64,000 nucleotides of DNA. Source: G963422565 sp963422565. GTDB lineage: Bacteria; Pseudomonadota; Alphaproteobacteria; MPNO01. Where the stretch lies: positions 62,001 to 126,000 of the forward strand of contig OY730228.1 of assembly GCA_963422565.1 (NCBI GenBank). Reading direction: 5' to 3'. Shown in pieces: positions 35,780 to 46,992 of this stretch (positions within the stretch are counted from its first letter, which is position 1; every line of letters begins with the position of its first letter). The notes under the pieces were generated by a model. That model was not told where the DNA came from. It did no database searches and saw nothing but the letters and a program-made list of their open reading frames with translations. Both the position numbers and the translations under genes were made by a program.

Positions 35780-37455
35780 CGCGCCCGCTCGAAAACGATT
35801 CTGCCGCCGACGATGGTCGTTTCGGCCCGGATGTCCTTGATGGAGTCCTCCGCGCAGCGCAACGGATCGTCGTCGAGGATCGCCATGTCGGCGAGCTTGC
35901 CGACCTGGAGCGAACCCTTGCTGTCCTCCTCGAACGTCAGCCAGGCGCCCTCGATGGTCGCGCAGCGCAGCGCCTCCTCGCGGCTCAGCGCCTCGGCGGC
36001 CCCGATGCGGGCGCCGGTGTACAGGTTGCGTCGCGCGACCGTCTGCCAGATCGGATGGAACAGGCTGGTCGGCACGTTGTCGGTCGCGAGCGCCACATGC
36101 ACGCCGTGCGCGCGGAGCGTCTTAAGCGGCACGATGTCGTTCTCGCGATCGGCGCCCAGCTCCTCCAGCAGGACATGCGACTGCTTGTGGATATAGCGGT
36201 TGGTATGGGTGGTCAGCGCGAGGCCGAGATCCGCGATTCGGCGGATTTCGTCGCGGCCGAACGCCCGGATATGACCGAGTATCCAGCGCCGGTCGGCGAT
36301 CGGCACGCGCCGGTTCACCGCCTCGAAGAGATCGAGGAACTCGCCCCAGATCGCGGCCACGCGAATACCGTTGCGGGCGGCCTCGACAAGGAAATCGACC
36401 ATCCGGTCCCGCGGCACGCCGCAGTCGTAGTTGAACCCCGACCAGCCAGTATAGGGGGAGGCGCGGGCGCGTAGGCAGCTTTCCGGGGTCGGCCCAAACT
36501 CGGTATAGAGTCCCGCGACCCGCAGCCAGTTGTCGCCCAGCCCGCGCTCTCCGAGCCAGCCCGCCCAACCGCCGAGCTGGCGAGCGTAGTCGATATCGCG
36601 TTCGGGGCCCCAGGACGGGCTGAAGACGAGGTTGGCACGCACCGTCGCCGCCCCGGAGCGGTGAACCTCCTGCCAGGCCTGGATCAGCTCCTGCGCCGCG
36701 CCATGCTCCTCGAAGATGCTGGTCGTGCCGGTGGCGTTGTAGATACGCATCGCCTTTCTGAGCCCGGCGATCCGGTCCTCATGGGTGAAGCGCGGCGCCG
36801 CGTGGAAATGGCTGAGCTCGACCACCGGCATGAAGCTGTGCTCTTGGATGATGCCGTTGATCGCACCGCTCTCGGGATCTTCCTCGAAGGTCACCGTCTC
36901 CACCGGCGCGTCGCCGGCCGCGCCGATGCCGGCCAGTGCCAGCGCCCGTGAATTGGCGACTGAGGTGAGCGGCAGCGTATGGCGCCAGAACCCCCAGATC
37001 GGGCGGATATAGACCGGGTTGGCGGGCGCCGCGCGGTCGAGCTCCCAGCGCGTCGGGAAACGGCCCTCGGCGAGATTCCGCGGCACGTCGAAATAATAGG
37101 GCGGATCGCCGATCGGCATGGTGACGATCCACTCGCCGGGCGCCTTCCCGGCCGCGAGCGCCGCGATCCGTTCCAGGATGTCGTCGATGGTGCGCGCACC
37201 GGCGAGCGAGGGGAAGACGGGCTTGAGCCCCTCCCGGTCGAGATGGGCGTGGCCGTCTATCAGCCCGGGGATTACCGCGCGTCCGCCGGCGTCGATCATC
37301 CGGGTCTCGGGGCCGGCCAGCGCCTCGATTTCGGCGGCGCCCCCGAGGGCGGCAATCCGGTCCCCTGAGACCGCGACCGCCTCGACGATCCGGAAGGCGG
37401 GATCGACGGTGAATATCCGGCCGCGCGTGACGATCAGGTCGACCGGTGCCGCCAT
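35776..37455 (-). CDS. Amidohydrolase family 3 (YtcJ-like)
   Basis: The 559-residue metal-dependent hydrolase has the N-terminal composite strands (DLIVTRGRIFTVDPAFRIVE) and the metal motif GLIDGHAHLDRE. Later His motifs are WILGHIRAFG and LTTHTNRYIHKQ, and a C-terminal SLQVGKLADMAILDDDPL return to the small domain. This is the YtcJ/N-substituted formamide deformylase branch, whose members hydrolyse amides of varied size. It lies 36 bp downstream of the gamma-glutamyltransferase-like gene and overlaps the aldolase gene start. A hydrolytic step feeding the downstream aldolase is plausible. Confidence 0.88.
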   Translation of the reverse strand: MAAPVDLIVTRGRIFTVDPAFRIVEAVAVSGDRIAALGGAAEIEALAGPETRMIDAGGRAVIPGLIDGHAHLDREGLKPVFPSLAGARTIDDILERIAALAAGKAPGEWIVTMPIGDPPYYFDVPRNLAEGRFPTRWELDRAAPANPVYIRPIWGFWRHTLPLTSVANSRALALAGIGAAGDAPVETVTFEEDPESGAINGIIQEHSFMPVVELSHFHAAPRFTHEDRIAGLRKAMRIYNATGTTSIFEEHGAAQELIQAWQEVHRSGAATVRANLVFSPSWGPERDIDYARQLGGWAGWLGERGLGDNWLRVAGLYTEFGPTPESCLRARASPYTGWSGFNYDCGVPRDRMVDFLVEAARNGIRVAAIWGEFLDLFEAVNRRVPIADRRWILGHIRAFGRDEIRRIADLGLALTTHTNRYIHKQSHVLLEELGADRENDIVPLKTLRAHGVHVALATDNVPTSLFHPIWQTVARRNLYTGARIGAAEALSREEALRCATIEGAWLTFEEDSKGSLQVGKLADMAILDDDPLRCAEDSIKDIRAETTIVGGRIVFERAR

Positions 37456-37491
37456 CGCCCCGTCAAGCGTTCGGAATGGGCGGCGGGCGCA

Positions 37492-39078
37492 TCAGACGCC
37501 CGCGGCATAGGCTTCGCGGCGGGTGTCGGCGGCGCCGAGAAGTATGCCGTCGGGCCGCCGTTCGATGATCTTTGCCGAGCCGAAATAGGATGCCCCGGCG
37601 GCGCGCGCCGCCGGGAAGCCCGCCTCGGCGAGCCTGTCCGCGACCGCGTCGGGAAAGGCTTCGTCGAGCAGCGCAGCGCCGCTGAGATCGATGCTCCAGC
37701 GCGGCGCGTCGATCGCCGCCGTCAGCTCGAGACCGCGGTCGACGAGGTTGGAGAGAATCTGGACATGCGTCAGCGTCTGGCTCGGCCCGCCGGGCGTGGT
37801 CATCAGATAGCGCAGCGCGCCGCCTTCGAGCACCACGACCGGGTTCAGCGTATGGGCCGGCCGCTTGCCGGGGGCGAGCACGCCGGCATGTCCGGGATCG
37901 AGGGTGAACCCGGTCATCCGGTTGTTCATGTGGATGCCGGTGCCGGGGTCGAGGAAGGCGGCGCCGAAGACGTGGAAGACGCTCTGCACGACCGAGATAC
38001 CGTTGCCCTCGCCGTCGGCGATGGCGATGCAGGATGTCCCGCCCGCGGCGTGGGCCGAGGCGGCGCGGGGCGCGCCGTCGCCGCGCACGGCGGCGCGCAG
38101 CCGCGCCGTGACGGTAGAGCCGAGCAGCCGGGCGATCGGGGCCGGGTCGGTGCGCGGGTCGGCGATGAGATGCCGGCCCTCGGCGAAGGCCGCCCGCTGG
38201 GCGCGCATCATGCGGACAAGCCGGGCGTCGTCGTCGCCGGAAAGCGCGTCCGCATCGATGCCGTCGAGCGCGGCGAGCTGCATCAGCATCAGAATCCCGT
38301 AGGAGTTGGGCGGCATCACCCGAACGCTCAGCCCGCGATAGCCGCCGTCGAGCGGCTCGACCCATTCGGGCTCGTAGCCGGCGAAATCCTCGGCCGTCAT
38401 CACCCCGCCACGCGACAAGCTGCAGGCGCCGATCGACGCGGCGATCCTGCCTTCGTAGAACACCGCGCTGCCGCCCTCGGCGATCGCGCGCAAGCTGTCG
38501 GCCAGCGCCGGCTGGCGGACGACGGCGCCGGCCGGCAGCGGGGCGCCGTCGGGGAAATAGAGCGCCCGATGGCCGGGATCGGCTTCCACATCCGCCCGGA
38601 ACAGATGCAGCGCCGAGGCCAGGATCCGCGATAGCGGGTGGGCCTCGGCGAGCGCGATCGCGTCGTCGAACAGCTCCGCCCAGGGCAGCCGCCCGAAGCG
38701 CCGATGCATTCGCTCCCAGCCACGCACCATGCCGGGCACGCTGGCCGCCAACGGCCCGCGGCGCGGAATGCCGTCCGCATAGGCCTCCGGCGTCGCTCCC
38801 GCCGGCGCATGTCCGGAGGCGTTCAAGCCGAATGTGCGCCCGCCCTCGGCGTCGTGGAAGAGGATGAACGCATCGCCGCCGAGCGAGGTGGCGTGGGGCA
38901 GAACCACCGACAGCACCGCCGAGGTCGCGACCATCGCGTCCACCAGCGAGCCGCCGCGCTCCAGGGTCCGCAGCCCCGAGAGCGAGGCCTGGGAATGCCC
39001 CGACACCACCATCGCGCGGGCGCCGTAGACCGGGGAGCGCGGGATCTTCACCCCCGCGAAGCCGTCCGTCCGAGCCAT
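37492..39078 (-). CDS. Gamma-glutamyltransferase-family protein (Ntn hydrolase)
   Basis: The 528-residue protein has the GGT fold: MVVSGHSQASLSGLRTLERG, TSLGGDAFILF, and MPPNSYGILMLMQLA. The self-cleavage/nucleophile region is AAGGTSCIAIADGEGNGIS near residues 345-363, where the Thr of TSC corresponds to the catalytic Thr of TTHxS in GGT. GNPLGS-type glycines appear as MTTPGGPSQT. No signal peptide is seen, unlike periplasmic GGT, so it is probably one of the cytoplasmic GGT-like acylases/hydrolases of catabolic operons. It sits 38 bp after the M20 gene on the same strand. Confidence 0.88.
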   Translation of the reverse strand: MARTDGFAGVKIPRSPVYGARAMVVSGHSQASLSGLRTLERGGSLVDAMVATSAVLSVVLPHATSLGGDAFILFHDAEGGRTFGLNASGHAPAGATPEAYADGIPRRGPLAASVPGMVRGWERMHRRFGRLPWAELFDDAIALAEAHPLSRILASALHLFRADVEADPGHRALYFPDGAPLPAGAVVRQPALADSLRAIAEGGSAVFYEGRIAASIGACSLSRGGVMTAEDFAGYEPEWVEPLDGGYRGLSVRVMPPNSYGILMLMQLAALDGIDADALSGDDDARLVRMMRAQRAAFAEGRHLIADPRTDPAPIARLLGSTVTARLRAAVRGDGAPRAASAHAAGGTSCIAIADGEGNGISVVQSVFHVFGAAFLDPGTGIHMNNRMTGFTLDPGHAGVLAPGKRPAHTLNPVVVLEGGALRYLMTTPGGPSQTLTHVQILSNLVDRGLELTAAIDAPRWSIDLSGAALLDEAFPDAVADRLAEAGFPAARAAGASYFGSAKIIERRPDGILLGAADTRREAYAAGV

Positions 39079-39116
39079 CTTCCTCCCCTCCCTTCCGCCG
39101 ATATGCCCGGCTGCGT

Positions 39117-40289
39117 TCAGCGCGGCGCGAGACAGGTCTCCACCAGCCGCGCCCAGTAGCTCGCTCCGATCGGCAGGATCTCGTCGTTGAAGTCGTAGTT
39201 CGGGTTGTGCAGCAGGCAGCCGTCGTCGCCGGGGCCGTTGCCGAGCCAGACATAGCTGCCCGGCTTCTCGCCGAGCATGAAGGCGAAATCCTCCGAGGCG
39301 AGCTTGGGATTGAGATCGCCGCGCACGTTCTTCCGCCCCACGACCTCGGCGGCGGCGGCGGCGGCGAGATCGGATTCGGCCGCGCTGTTGATCGTCGGCG
39401 GGTAGCGCCGTTCGTAGCGGACATCCGCCGAGAGCCCGTGCGCGGCGGCGACGCCCGCGGTGATCCGCCCGAGCGCGGCTTCCGCCCGGTCCTGAATTTC
39501 GGGGCGGAAGGCGCGCACGGTGCCGCGCAGGACCACATCCTCGGGAATCACGTTCCAGGTGTCGCCGCCATGTATCTGGGTGACCGTGACGACCACCGAT
39601 TCCTGCGCGTCGATCGTCCGGCTGGCGATGGTCTGGAGCGCCGACACCATCTCGGCCGCGCCGACGATCGCGTCGGCCCCCTGATGCGGAGCGGCGGCAT
39701 GGGCGCCCTTGCCCGTGACCGCGATCTCGAAGATGTCGAAGGCAGCCATCATCGGACCCGACCGGACGGCCATCTCTCCGACTCCGAGCCAGGGCATGTT
39801 GTGCATTCCGAAGACCCGGGACATTGGGAACGCCTCGAACAGGCCGTTCTCGATCATTACCCGCGCACCGCCCTCGTTCTCCTCGGCGGGCTGGAAGATG
39901 AAGTGGACGGTGCCGGCGAAATTCCGGGTCTCGGCGAGATAGCGGGCGGCGCCCAGCAACATCGTCATATGCCCGTCATGGCCGCAGGCGTGCATCTTCC
40001 CGGGAACCTGCGAGCGGTGGGGGACGTCGTTCTTCTCCTCGATATCGAGCGCGTCGAGATCTGCGCGGAGACCGATCGTCTCGCCCGGGCCGCGGTCTCC
40101 CCGCAATGTCGCGACCACCCCCGTCCCGGCGAGCCCGCGATGGACTTCGATCCCGAGCTCGTCCAGCCGGTCGGCGACGAACTGCGAGGTTCGATGCTCT
40201 TCGAACGCGGTCTCCGGCCGAGCGTGGAGATGCCGCCGCCAGGCGGTCATCTCGTCGTGGAACTCGGCGATGCGGTTGACGATCGGCAT
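39117..40289 (-). CDS. M20-family amidohydrolase (hippurate hydrolase-like)
   Basis: The 390-residue enzyme starts MPIVNRIAEFHDEMTAWRRH (ATG 40289), the usual opening of hippurate-hydrolase-type proteins. ATG 40304, five codons upstream, is an alternative. Metal-binding motifs are present: MHACGHDGHMTMLLG near 100-114, FQPAEENEGGARVMI with the catalytic Glu, GMHNMPWLGVGE and the final His in GCLLHNPNYDFND. A dimerisation insert is present near 185-295. It hydrolyses N-acyl amino acids or amides in the cytoplasm. The open frame continues upstream to 41603 antisense-like through the PPDK gene and was rejected. It heads the amide-degradation run downstream of ppdK. Confidence 0.9.
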   Translation of the reverse strand: MPIVNRIAEFHDEMTAWRRHLHARPETAFEEHRTSQFVADRLDELGIEVHRGLAGTGVVATLRGDRGPGETIGLRADLDALDIEEKNDVPHRSQVPGKMHACGHDGHMTMLLGAARYLAETRNFAGTVHFIFQPAEENEGGARVMIENGLFEAFPMSRVFGMHNMPWLGVGEMAVRSGPMMAAFDIFEIAVTGKGAHAAAPHQGADAIVGAAEMVSALQTIASRTIDAQESVVVTVTQIHGGDTWNVIPEDVVLRGTVRAFRPEIQDRAEAALGRITAGVAAAHGLSADVRYERRYPPTINSAAESDLAAAAAAEVVGRKNVRGDLNPKLASEDFAFMLGEKPGSYVWLGNGPGDDGCLLHNPNYDFNDEILPIGASYWARLVETCLAPR

Positions 40290-40528
40290 GCGGCTCTCAT
40301 CCATTCTCTGTGGGTTCGGGCTTGCCGCCCGGCGCGACGGCATCGCCCAGCAAGGGGGATCACGCCGTTCGCCATCGCTTCGGCCTCCCGCTTTCATGTT
40401 ATCCTGGCGCACGGGCGCCGGCCAGCGCGGCGCGGTCGACCAGGGGAAGACGACGATCGCCGCCCGGCTCGGCGGCTTTCGGCAGGCCGATTCCCCGGGC
40501 TTCCGGTGGCGGCCCTGGGACGGGAGCG

Positions 40529-43216
<2,688 letters not shown>

Positions 43217-43351
43217 GACTTCGTCGCCTGTGACACATGGGCAAGTTTGTAGCACCGGCATAATTCGCCCGTCGAGTGCCCGCGGCAGACGGCTTTGGCG
43301 GGGCGGTCGGGCCGTGGCAGGATCGGCGGAAAGCGGCGAAGGGAGCGGATC

Positions 43352-43552
43352 ATGACCGGCGAAGACGACCTGTTCGAGGCCTTGATCGCCGCCTCCGGCG
43401 TGCCGGTCGGCGACGAGGAGAAGGCCGATCTCAGGACGGCCTATCGCTCGCTGACCGACCTCGCGCGGCGAACCCGCCGCCCGGGGCGGAGCTGGGAGGT
43501 GCGCATGCTGCCCCATTTCGTGCCGCCGCCGCCGGGGGAGGGTGGGGGATGA
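43352..43552 (+). CDS. AtzG/GatC-like small amidase partner (DUF4089-type)
   Basis: The 66-residue protein, MTGEDDLFEALIAASGVPVG, resembles the short helical subunits (AtzG/DUF4089, GatC-like) encoded just before amidase-signature enzymes. The conserved pattern of two short helices and a C-terminal proline-rich tail is visible. A purine-rich GGGAGCGG lies just before the ATG. Its stop overlaps the amidase ATG (GATGA), indicating stoichiometric co-translation. By analogy with AtzG-AtzE it probably binds and stabilises the amidase. Short length keeps certainty moderate. Confidence 0.65.
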   Translation: MTGEDDLFEALIAASGVPVGDEEKADLRTAYRSLTDLARRTRRPGRSWEVRMLPHFVPPPPGEGGG

Positions 43553-44949
43553 TCCCGGATCCGCCGACCATCGCCCAGGCCGGGGCGGAGCTTCGCGGCG
43601 GCGGCCGGACTTCGGCCGCCCTTACCGAGCTCTGTCTCGAACGCATCGCCGTCCTCGATCCCCGGATTAACGCCTATCACCGGGTGATGGCGGAGGAGGC
43701 CCGCGCCCAGGCGCGGCGCGCCGACGAGGAGCTCGGGCGCGGCCTCGACCGGGGACCGCTTCACGGAATCCCGCTCGCGTGCAAGGATGTCTTCTACTGG
43801 AAGGGCCACAAGACGACCTCGAATTCGTGGGTGATGCTCGACTTCGAGGCGGACCAGGACGCCACCGTCATCGCCCGGCTCAAGGAGGCGGGTGCCGTTC
43901 TGCTCGGCCAGCTCAACACCTACGAGTTCACGTTCGGCGGCCGTCCGTCCCGGGAGCCGCCGTTCCCGCCGGCGATGAACCCGTGGAACCCCGACCGTGT
44001 GACCGGCGGCTCGTCGAGCGGCTCGGGTGCGGCGGTCGCCGCCGGGCTGTGCGTCGGCGCGCTCGGCACCGATGCCGGCGGTTCGATCCGCCTGCCGGCG
44101 GCCTTCAACGGTATCGCCGGGCTCAAACCGACCCTCGGACGGGTGAGCGCCCATGGCGACATGCCGCTGACCTATTCATTCGACTGCGTGGGTCCGATGG
44201 CGTGGACCAGCGAGGACTGCGCCCTGATCCTCCAGGCCATCGCCGGGCCGGACCCGCGCGACCCCGCGACCGCGGACGTCCCGGTCCCGGACTACGCCGC
44301 GGCGCTCGGTCTGGGCGTGGACGGGTTGCGGATCGGCATGATCCGGCATTTCTACACCGACGATTTCGCCGCGCCGCCGGCCATCGTCGAAGCGGTGGAC
44401 AATGTCGGTACGGTGCTCGCTGGCCTCGGCGCCGAGATCGAGACCGTCGAGGTGTCGCCGCTGATCGACTGGCACGCGGTCGGCCGCGTTCTTGTCCCCG
44501 CCGAGGCCTTCGCGATCCACGAGGAGCGGCTGCAGACCCAGTGGCATCTCTACGGCCGGCTCGCCCGCAACCGGCTGATGCTGGGCAGCCTGTTCCGGGC
44601 GGTCGACTACATCCAGGCTCAGCGCCGGCGGACCGAGCTCCTGGCCGAGCTTGATGCGGTCTTCGCACGCTGCGACGCCGTGGTGACCACGGGTATGCTG
44701 ACGCCGGCGCCGCCGGTCGACGACAGCGAGCCCTTCCCCTATCTCGACGTGCCGACCATCGGCGTTCCCTTCAACCTGACCGCGAGCCCCTGCCACGTCG
44801 TCCGCGCCGGCTTCTTCGATGACGGGATGCCGATCGGTGCCCAGATCGCCGGCCGGCATTGGGACGAGGCGACGGTGCTGCGCGTCGCCCACGCCTTCGA
44901 GACGGCGGCGGGGCTGCTCGGCCGGCGTCCGGTTCCGAAGCTCGGGTGA
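43549..44949 (+). CDS. Amidase-signature-family amidase
   Basis: The 466-residue hydrolase has the Ser-cisSer-Lys triad: Lys79 in IPLACKDVF, the cis-Ser in GGSSSGSGAAVAAG near 155, and the nucleophile Ser179 in GTDAGGSIRLPAAFNGIAG. Downstream are VGPMAWTSED and a C-terminal PTIGVPFNLTASP. It cleaves a carboxamide in the cytoplasm; relatives include AtzE, allophanate hydrolases and GatA-like enzymes. It is encoded with the small AtzG-like partner, overlapping by 4 bp. GatA itself is unlikely, as the gatB and gatC context is absent. It is divergent from ppdK. Confidence 0.92.
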   Translation: MIPDPPTIAQAGAELRGGGRTSAALTELCLERIAVLDPRINAYHRVMAEEARAQARRADEELGRGLDRGPLHGIPLACKDVFYWKGHKTTSNSWVMLDFEADQDATVIARLKEAGAVLLGQLNTYEFTFGGRPSREPPFPPAMNPWNPDRVTGGSSSGSGAAVAAGLCVGALGTDAGGSIRLPAAFNGIAGLKPTLGRVSAHGDMPLTYSFDCVGPMAWTSEDCALILQAIAGPDPRDPATADVPVPDYAAALGLGVDGLRIGMIRHFYTDDFAAPPAIVEAVDNVGTVLAGLGAEIETVEVSPLIDWHAVGRVLVPAEAFAIHEERLQTQWHLYGRLARNRLMLGSLFRAVDYIQAQRRRTELLAELDAVFARCDAVVTTGMLTPAPPVDDSEPFPYLDVPTIGVPFNLTASPCHVVRAGFFDDGMPIGAQIAGRHWDEATVLRVAHAFETAAGLLGRRPVPKLG

Positions 44950-45013
44950 GGGGGTGGCCGCGATTCGGGAACCAATGAAAGGAATATCCCCGTCGGGCTC
45001 GCGGATTCGGGTG

Positions 45014-45031
45014 GCCGGGCTTCCGCCCGGC
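45014..45031 (+). terminator. Hairpin downstream of the amidase
   Basis: GCCGGGC and GCCCGGC form a perfect 7-bp stem around TTCC, 65 bp after the amidase stop, before the decayed ATPase gene. No T-tract. Confidence 0.45.
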
Positions 45032-45112
45032 GAGACGAAGCTGGACCAGCGGCGCAACCGCATTGCTCCTCGGCAACCCGCGAGGCGATAACCGCTTCGC
45101 AGGCAGCGCGAC

Positions 45113-45774
45113 ATGCCCAGATTACGGCGTCTTTCCGTTCGCGGCTTCAAGTCGATCCGCTTGCTCGAGGGCTTCGAACTGAGTTCGTTGACCGTGTTGA
45201 TCTGCCCCGACGGCGCCGGCAAGACAAACTTCATAGATCTGTTCCGCATGCTCGGCCGAATTTAGGGCGAGCGCCTGCAGATGTTCGTCGCCGAACAGGA
45301 TGGGCCGGACGCCCTGATGTTCGGCGGTAGGCGCTAATCGGAGCGGATTTAGGCTGAGTTCCTTTTTGAATGAATACCTACAGCTTTGCGCTCGTCCCGG
45401 CCTGGCCGCATCTGGTTTTCGACTATGAGAGAGTCGACTTCTTCGGCATACGCGAAAGATTCTCGCACATGCTTGGTAGCGGCCACCGCAAAGTGAATCT
45501 CGGGAATGCCGTTCATGAGGGAGACACGTTCGCGCCCCATGTGCATGAGGGCCTCTCGAGCGGGCGCGTTTACCACTTCGAAGACACCGGGGTTTCGGCT
45601 TCGGTCCGCCAAGCTCAACCCCTGCGCGACAATCTGAGGCTCAAGCCCGCCGCGGGAAATCTTGCGCCTTTTCTGCGGCCGCTTCGAGCACGGCACGGCG
45701 ATCATTTTCGCAAGATTGTCGAGATGATCCGGATGGCCGCACCATATTTCGGCGACTTCGTCTATCGTAAAGAG
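45113..45774 (+). pseudogene. OLD/RecF-like AAA ATPase, 5' half (broken, interrupted by Mu-type element)
   Basis: This reads as the start of a RecF/OLD-type ATPase: LRRLSVRGFKSIRLLEGFEL, then Walker A in CPDGAGKTNFID. The frame has stops at 45263, 45335 and 45350, and a frameshift near 45370, but homologous-looking sequence goes on: LQMFVAEQDGPDALMFGGR, then NTYSFALVPAWPHLVFDYER, RVYHFEDTGVSASVR and DNLRLKPAAGNLAPFL. It ends in FGDFVYRKE at 45774, where the Mu-type element begins. The 3' half resumes at 49779. Such ATPases with a TOPRIM partner belong to phage-defence systems. The gene is dead. Confidence 0.8.
45770..45774. repeat. Target-site duplication AAGAG, left copy
   Basis: AAGAG directly precedes the element's TGTAG tip and is repeated directly after the other end at 49774-49778. 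A 5-bp duplication is the signature of Mu-type transposition. Confidence 0.9.
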
Positions 45775-45803
45775 TGTAGAGGGACGGAAGTCTTTGCGAA
45801 TGG
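45775..45803 (+). repeat. Left terminal inverted repeat (L1-like transposase site)
   Basis: It starts TGTAGAGGGACGGAAGTC and continues TTTGCGAATGG. It matches the reverse complement of 49745-49773 at 27 of 29 positions; only bases 5 and 6 differ (GA against TC). Confidence 0.92.
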
Positions 45804-45887
45804 GGGGGTGAGGCGGAATCGGGCGGAAACTGGCGGAAGCTCAAGGGGTTGTGGTGGGTTGCGGGGGCCGGCGGCGGTTGGAGGGGC

Positions 45888-45907
45888 GGACGGAAGTCTT
45901 TGCGAAT
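45888..45907 (+). repeat. Internal copy of the terminal repeat (L2-like transposase site)
   Basis: GGACGGAAGTCTTTGCGAAT repeats 20 bases of the left terminal repeat in the same orientation, 106 bp inward. Mu-family left ends carry several spaced transposase-binding sites, and this spacing fits such an L2 site. The stretch 45804-46029 otherwise holds no recognisable gene. Confidence 0.75.
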
Positions 45908-46029
45908 CCGGGCGGGAACGGGGCCTGCAAGGGCAAGAAACGGGGATTTTCGGGGCGTTTCTGGGGTGTTGAAACGGCGGAAAATCCGGGCGGTTTCGGG
46001 GGTGCGGATTCGGGCGGAAGATCGGGCGT

Positions 46030-46521
46030 TCAGGAGCGGTCGAGCGCCTCGGCGAGGTATCGGGCGACGATGCGGCCGATTTCGTCCTGGTCGTCGTCGG
46101 AAAGGCCGAGGATGGGTCGGGCGGGGATGTCGCCCCAGGGGATGGGGGCGCCGCGCGAGGTCGTTCCGAAGGCGCCCTTCCCGGCGCCGAACTGGTGGGT
46201 TCCGGCATAGATGGAGGGCGATCCGACTTCGACCTGGTCGGCGCCGGCGCGGTAGGCGAGATTGCCGCGGAGATATCCTTCGAGGGTGAGGATCCTGTCC
46301 CGGTTGCGGCGCTTGCGCTCGCGGGTGGTCGGGGAGAGGGGCGTCCAGGGTTTGCCGTCGGGGGCTTTCTGGTCGGCGAAGCGCTCGCGGGTGGTGTTGA
46401 GGAGATGCTCGCCGATGTCGCGCATGGCCGGGGTCATGTCGCGGCCGGCGGCGATGAGGCGGCGCAGGGCGCGCCGGACCTCGGCGTCGTCGAACGTGAC
46501 GGTGATTGTGGCGCCGGGCAC
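46030..46521 (-). CDS. Mu gpG-like virion morphogenesis / tail completion protein
   Basis: The 163-residue protein starts MPGATITVTFDDAEVRRALR. It has the family's APDGKPWTPLSPTTRERKRR, RILTLEGYLRGNLAYRAG and GSPSIYAGTHQFG stretches, diagnostic of phage virion morphogenesis (tail completion, Mu gpG/P2 gpS-like) proteins. In Mu-like phages it is encoded shortly after the MuF gene, as here. Without capsid, tail tube or terminase genes it has no complete morphogenetic partner set in this element. It would matter only if a helper phage supplies the rest. It is the last of three leftward genes, starting 3 bp after the preceding stop. Confidence 0.85.
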   Translation of the reverse strand: MPGATITVTFDDAEVRRALRRLIAAGRDMTPAMRDIGEHLLNTTRERFADQKAPDGKPWTPLSPTTRERKRRNRDRILTLEGYLRGNLAYRAGADQVEVGSPSIYAGTHQFGAGKGAFGTTSRGAPIPWGDIPARPILGLSDDDQDEIGRIVARYLAEALDRS

Positions 46522-46524
46522 TGG

Positions 46525-46992
46525 TCAGGCTTTTTCGTCGGCCTTGAGGTAGGCGATGACGCTATCGAGCCATCGCTGCTGGTCTTCGTGCCAGGGCGAT
46601 TTGCGCCCGTTCCGGTCGAAACCGGCCACGGCGTTGTCGACAGCCATCATGTCGTCGTTCCGGAGCTTGTCGTAGCGTTCGTAGGCGTATTCGAGTTGGG
46701 CGAGGACGCTTTCATGCGCGTCGCCGACGGGCGGGCCGAGATCGAAATCGACCTCTTCGTCGTCGCCTTCGACGGCCAGGTCGTCGAGGGTGAGCCCGGC
46801 CTTCGCGAGGGCGTTGTTGGTATCGGCCTGGTCCTGCATCTTCTCGTAGAAGTGCCGTTCCTCGGGGGGCATGTCCTCCAGGGCGACGCTCGGTCTCGTG
46901 AGGTCATGCCAATCATCCTCGCCGTAGCGCCCGATGTACTGCTCCCTGGTGATGGTTTCCCAAGTGCCATCAGGGCGCATGACTTCAGGCAT
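46525..46992 (-). CDS. Small acidic protein coupled to the MuF-ART gene (candidate immunity protein)
   Basis: I do not recognise this 155-residue protein. It is strongly acidic (clusters such as VEGDDEEVDFDLG near residues 75-87), with a helical C-terminal half (SVLAQLEYAYERYDKL, then WLDSVIAYLKADEK). It has no signal or membrane segment. Its ATG lies inside the last codons of the MuF-ART gene (overlap ATGCCTGA), so the two are co-translated. Position directly after a gene ending in an ADP-ribosyltransferase domain, and the acidic composition, are what is expected of an immunity protein. A phage structural or assembly role is the alternative. Confidence 0.6.
   Translation of the reverse strand: MPEVMRPDGTWETITREQYIGRYGEDDWHDLTRPSVALEDMPPEERHFYEKMQDQADTNNALAKAGLTLDDLAVEGDDEEVDFDLGPPVGDAHESVLAQLEYAYERYDKLRNDDMMAVDNAVAGFDRNGRKSPWHEDQQRWLDSVIAYLKADEKA

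Noticed and set aside
45370..45972. A possible independent 200-residue gene
   Set aside because: Its first 135 residues are the decayed ATPase and the rest is the left end of the Mu-type element; it spans the insertion junction.
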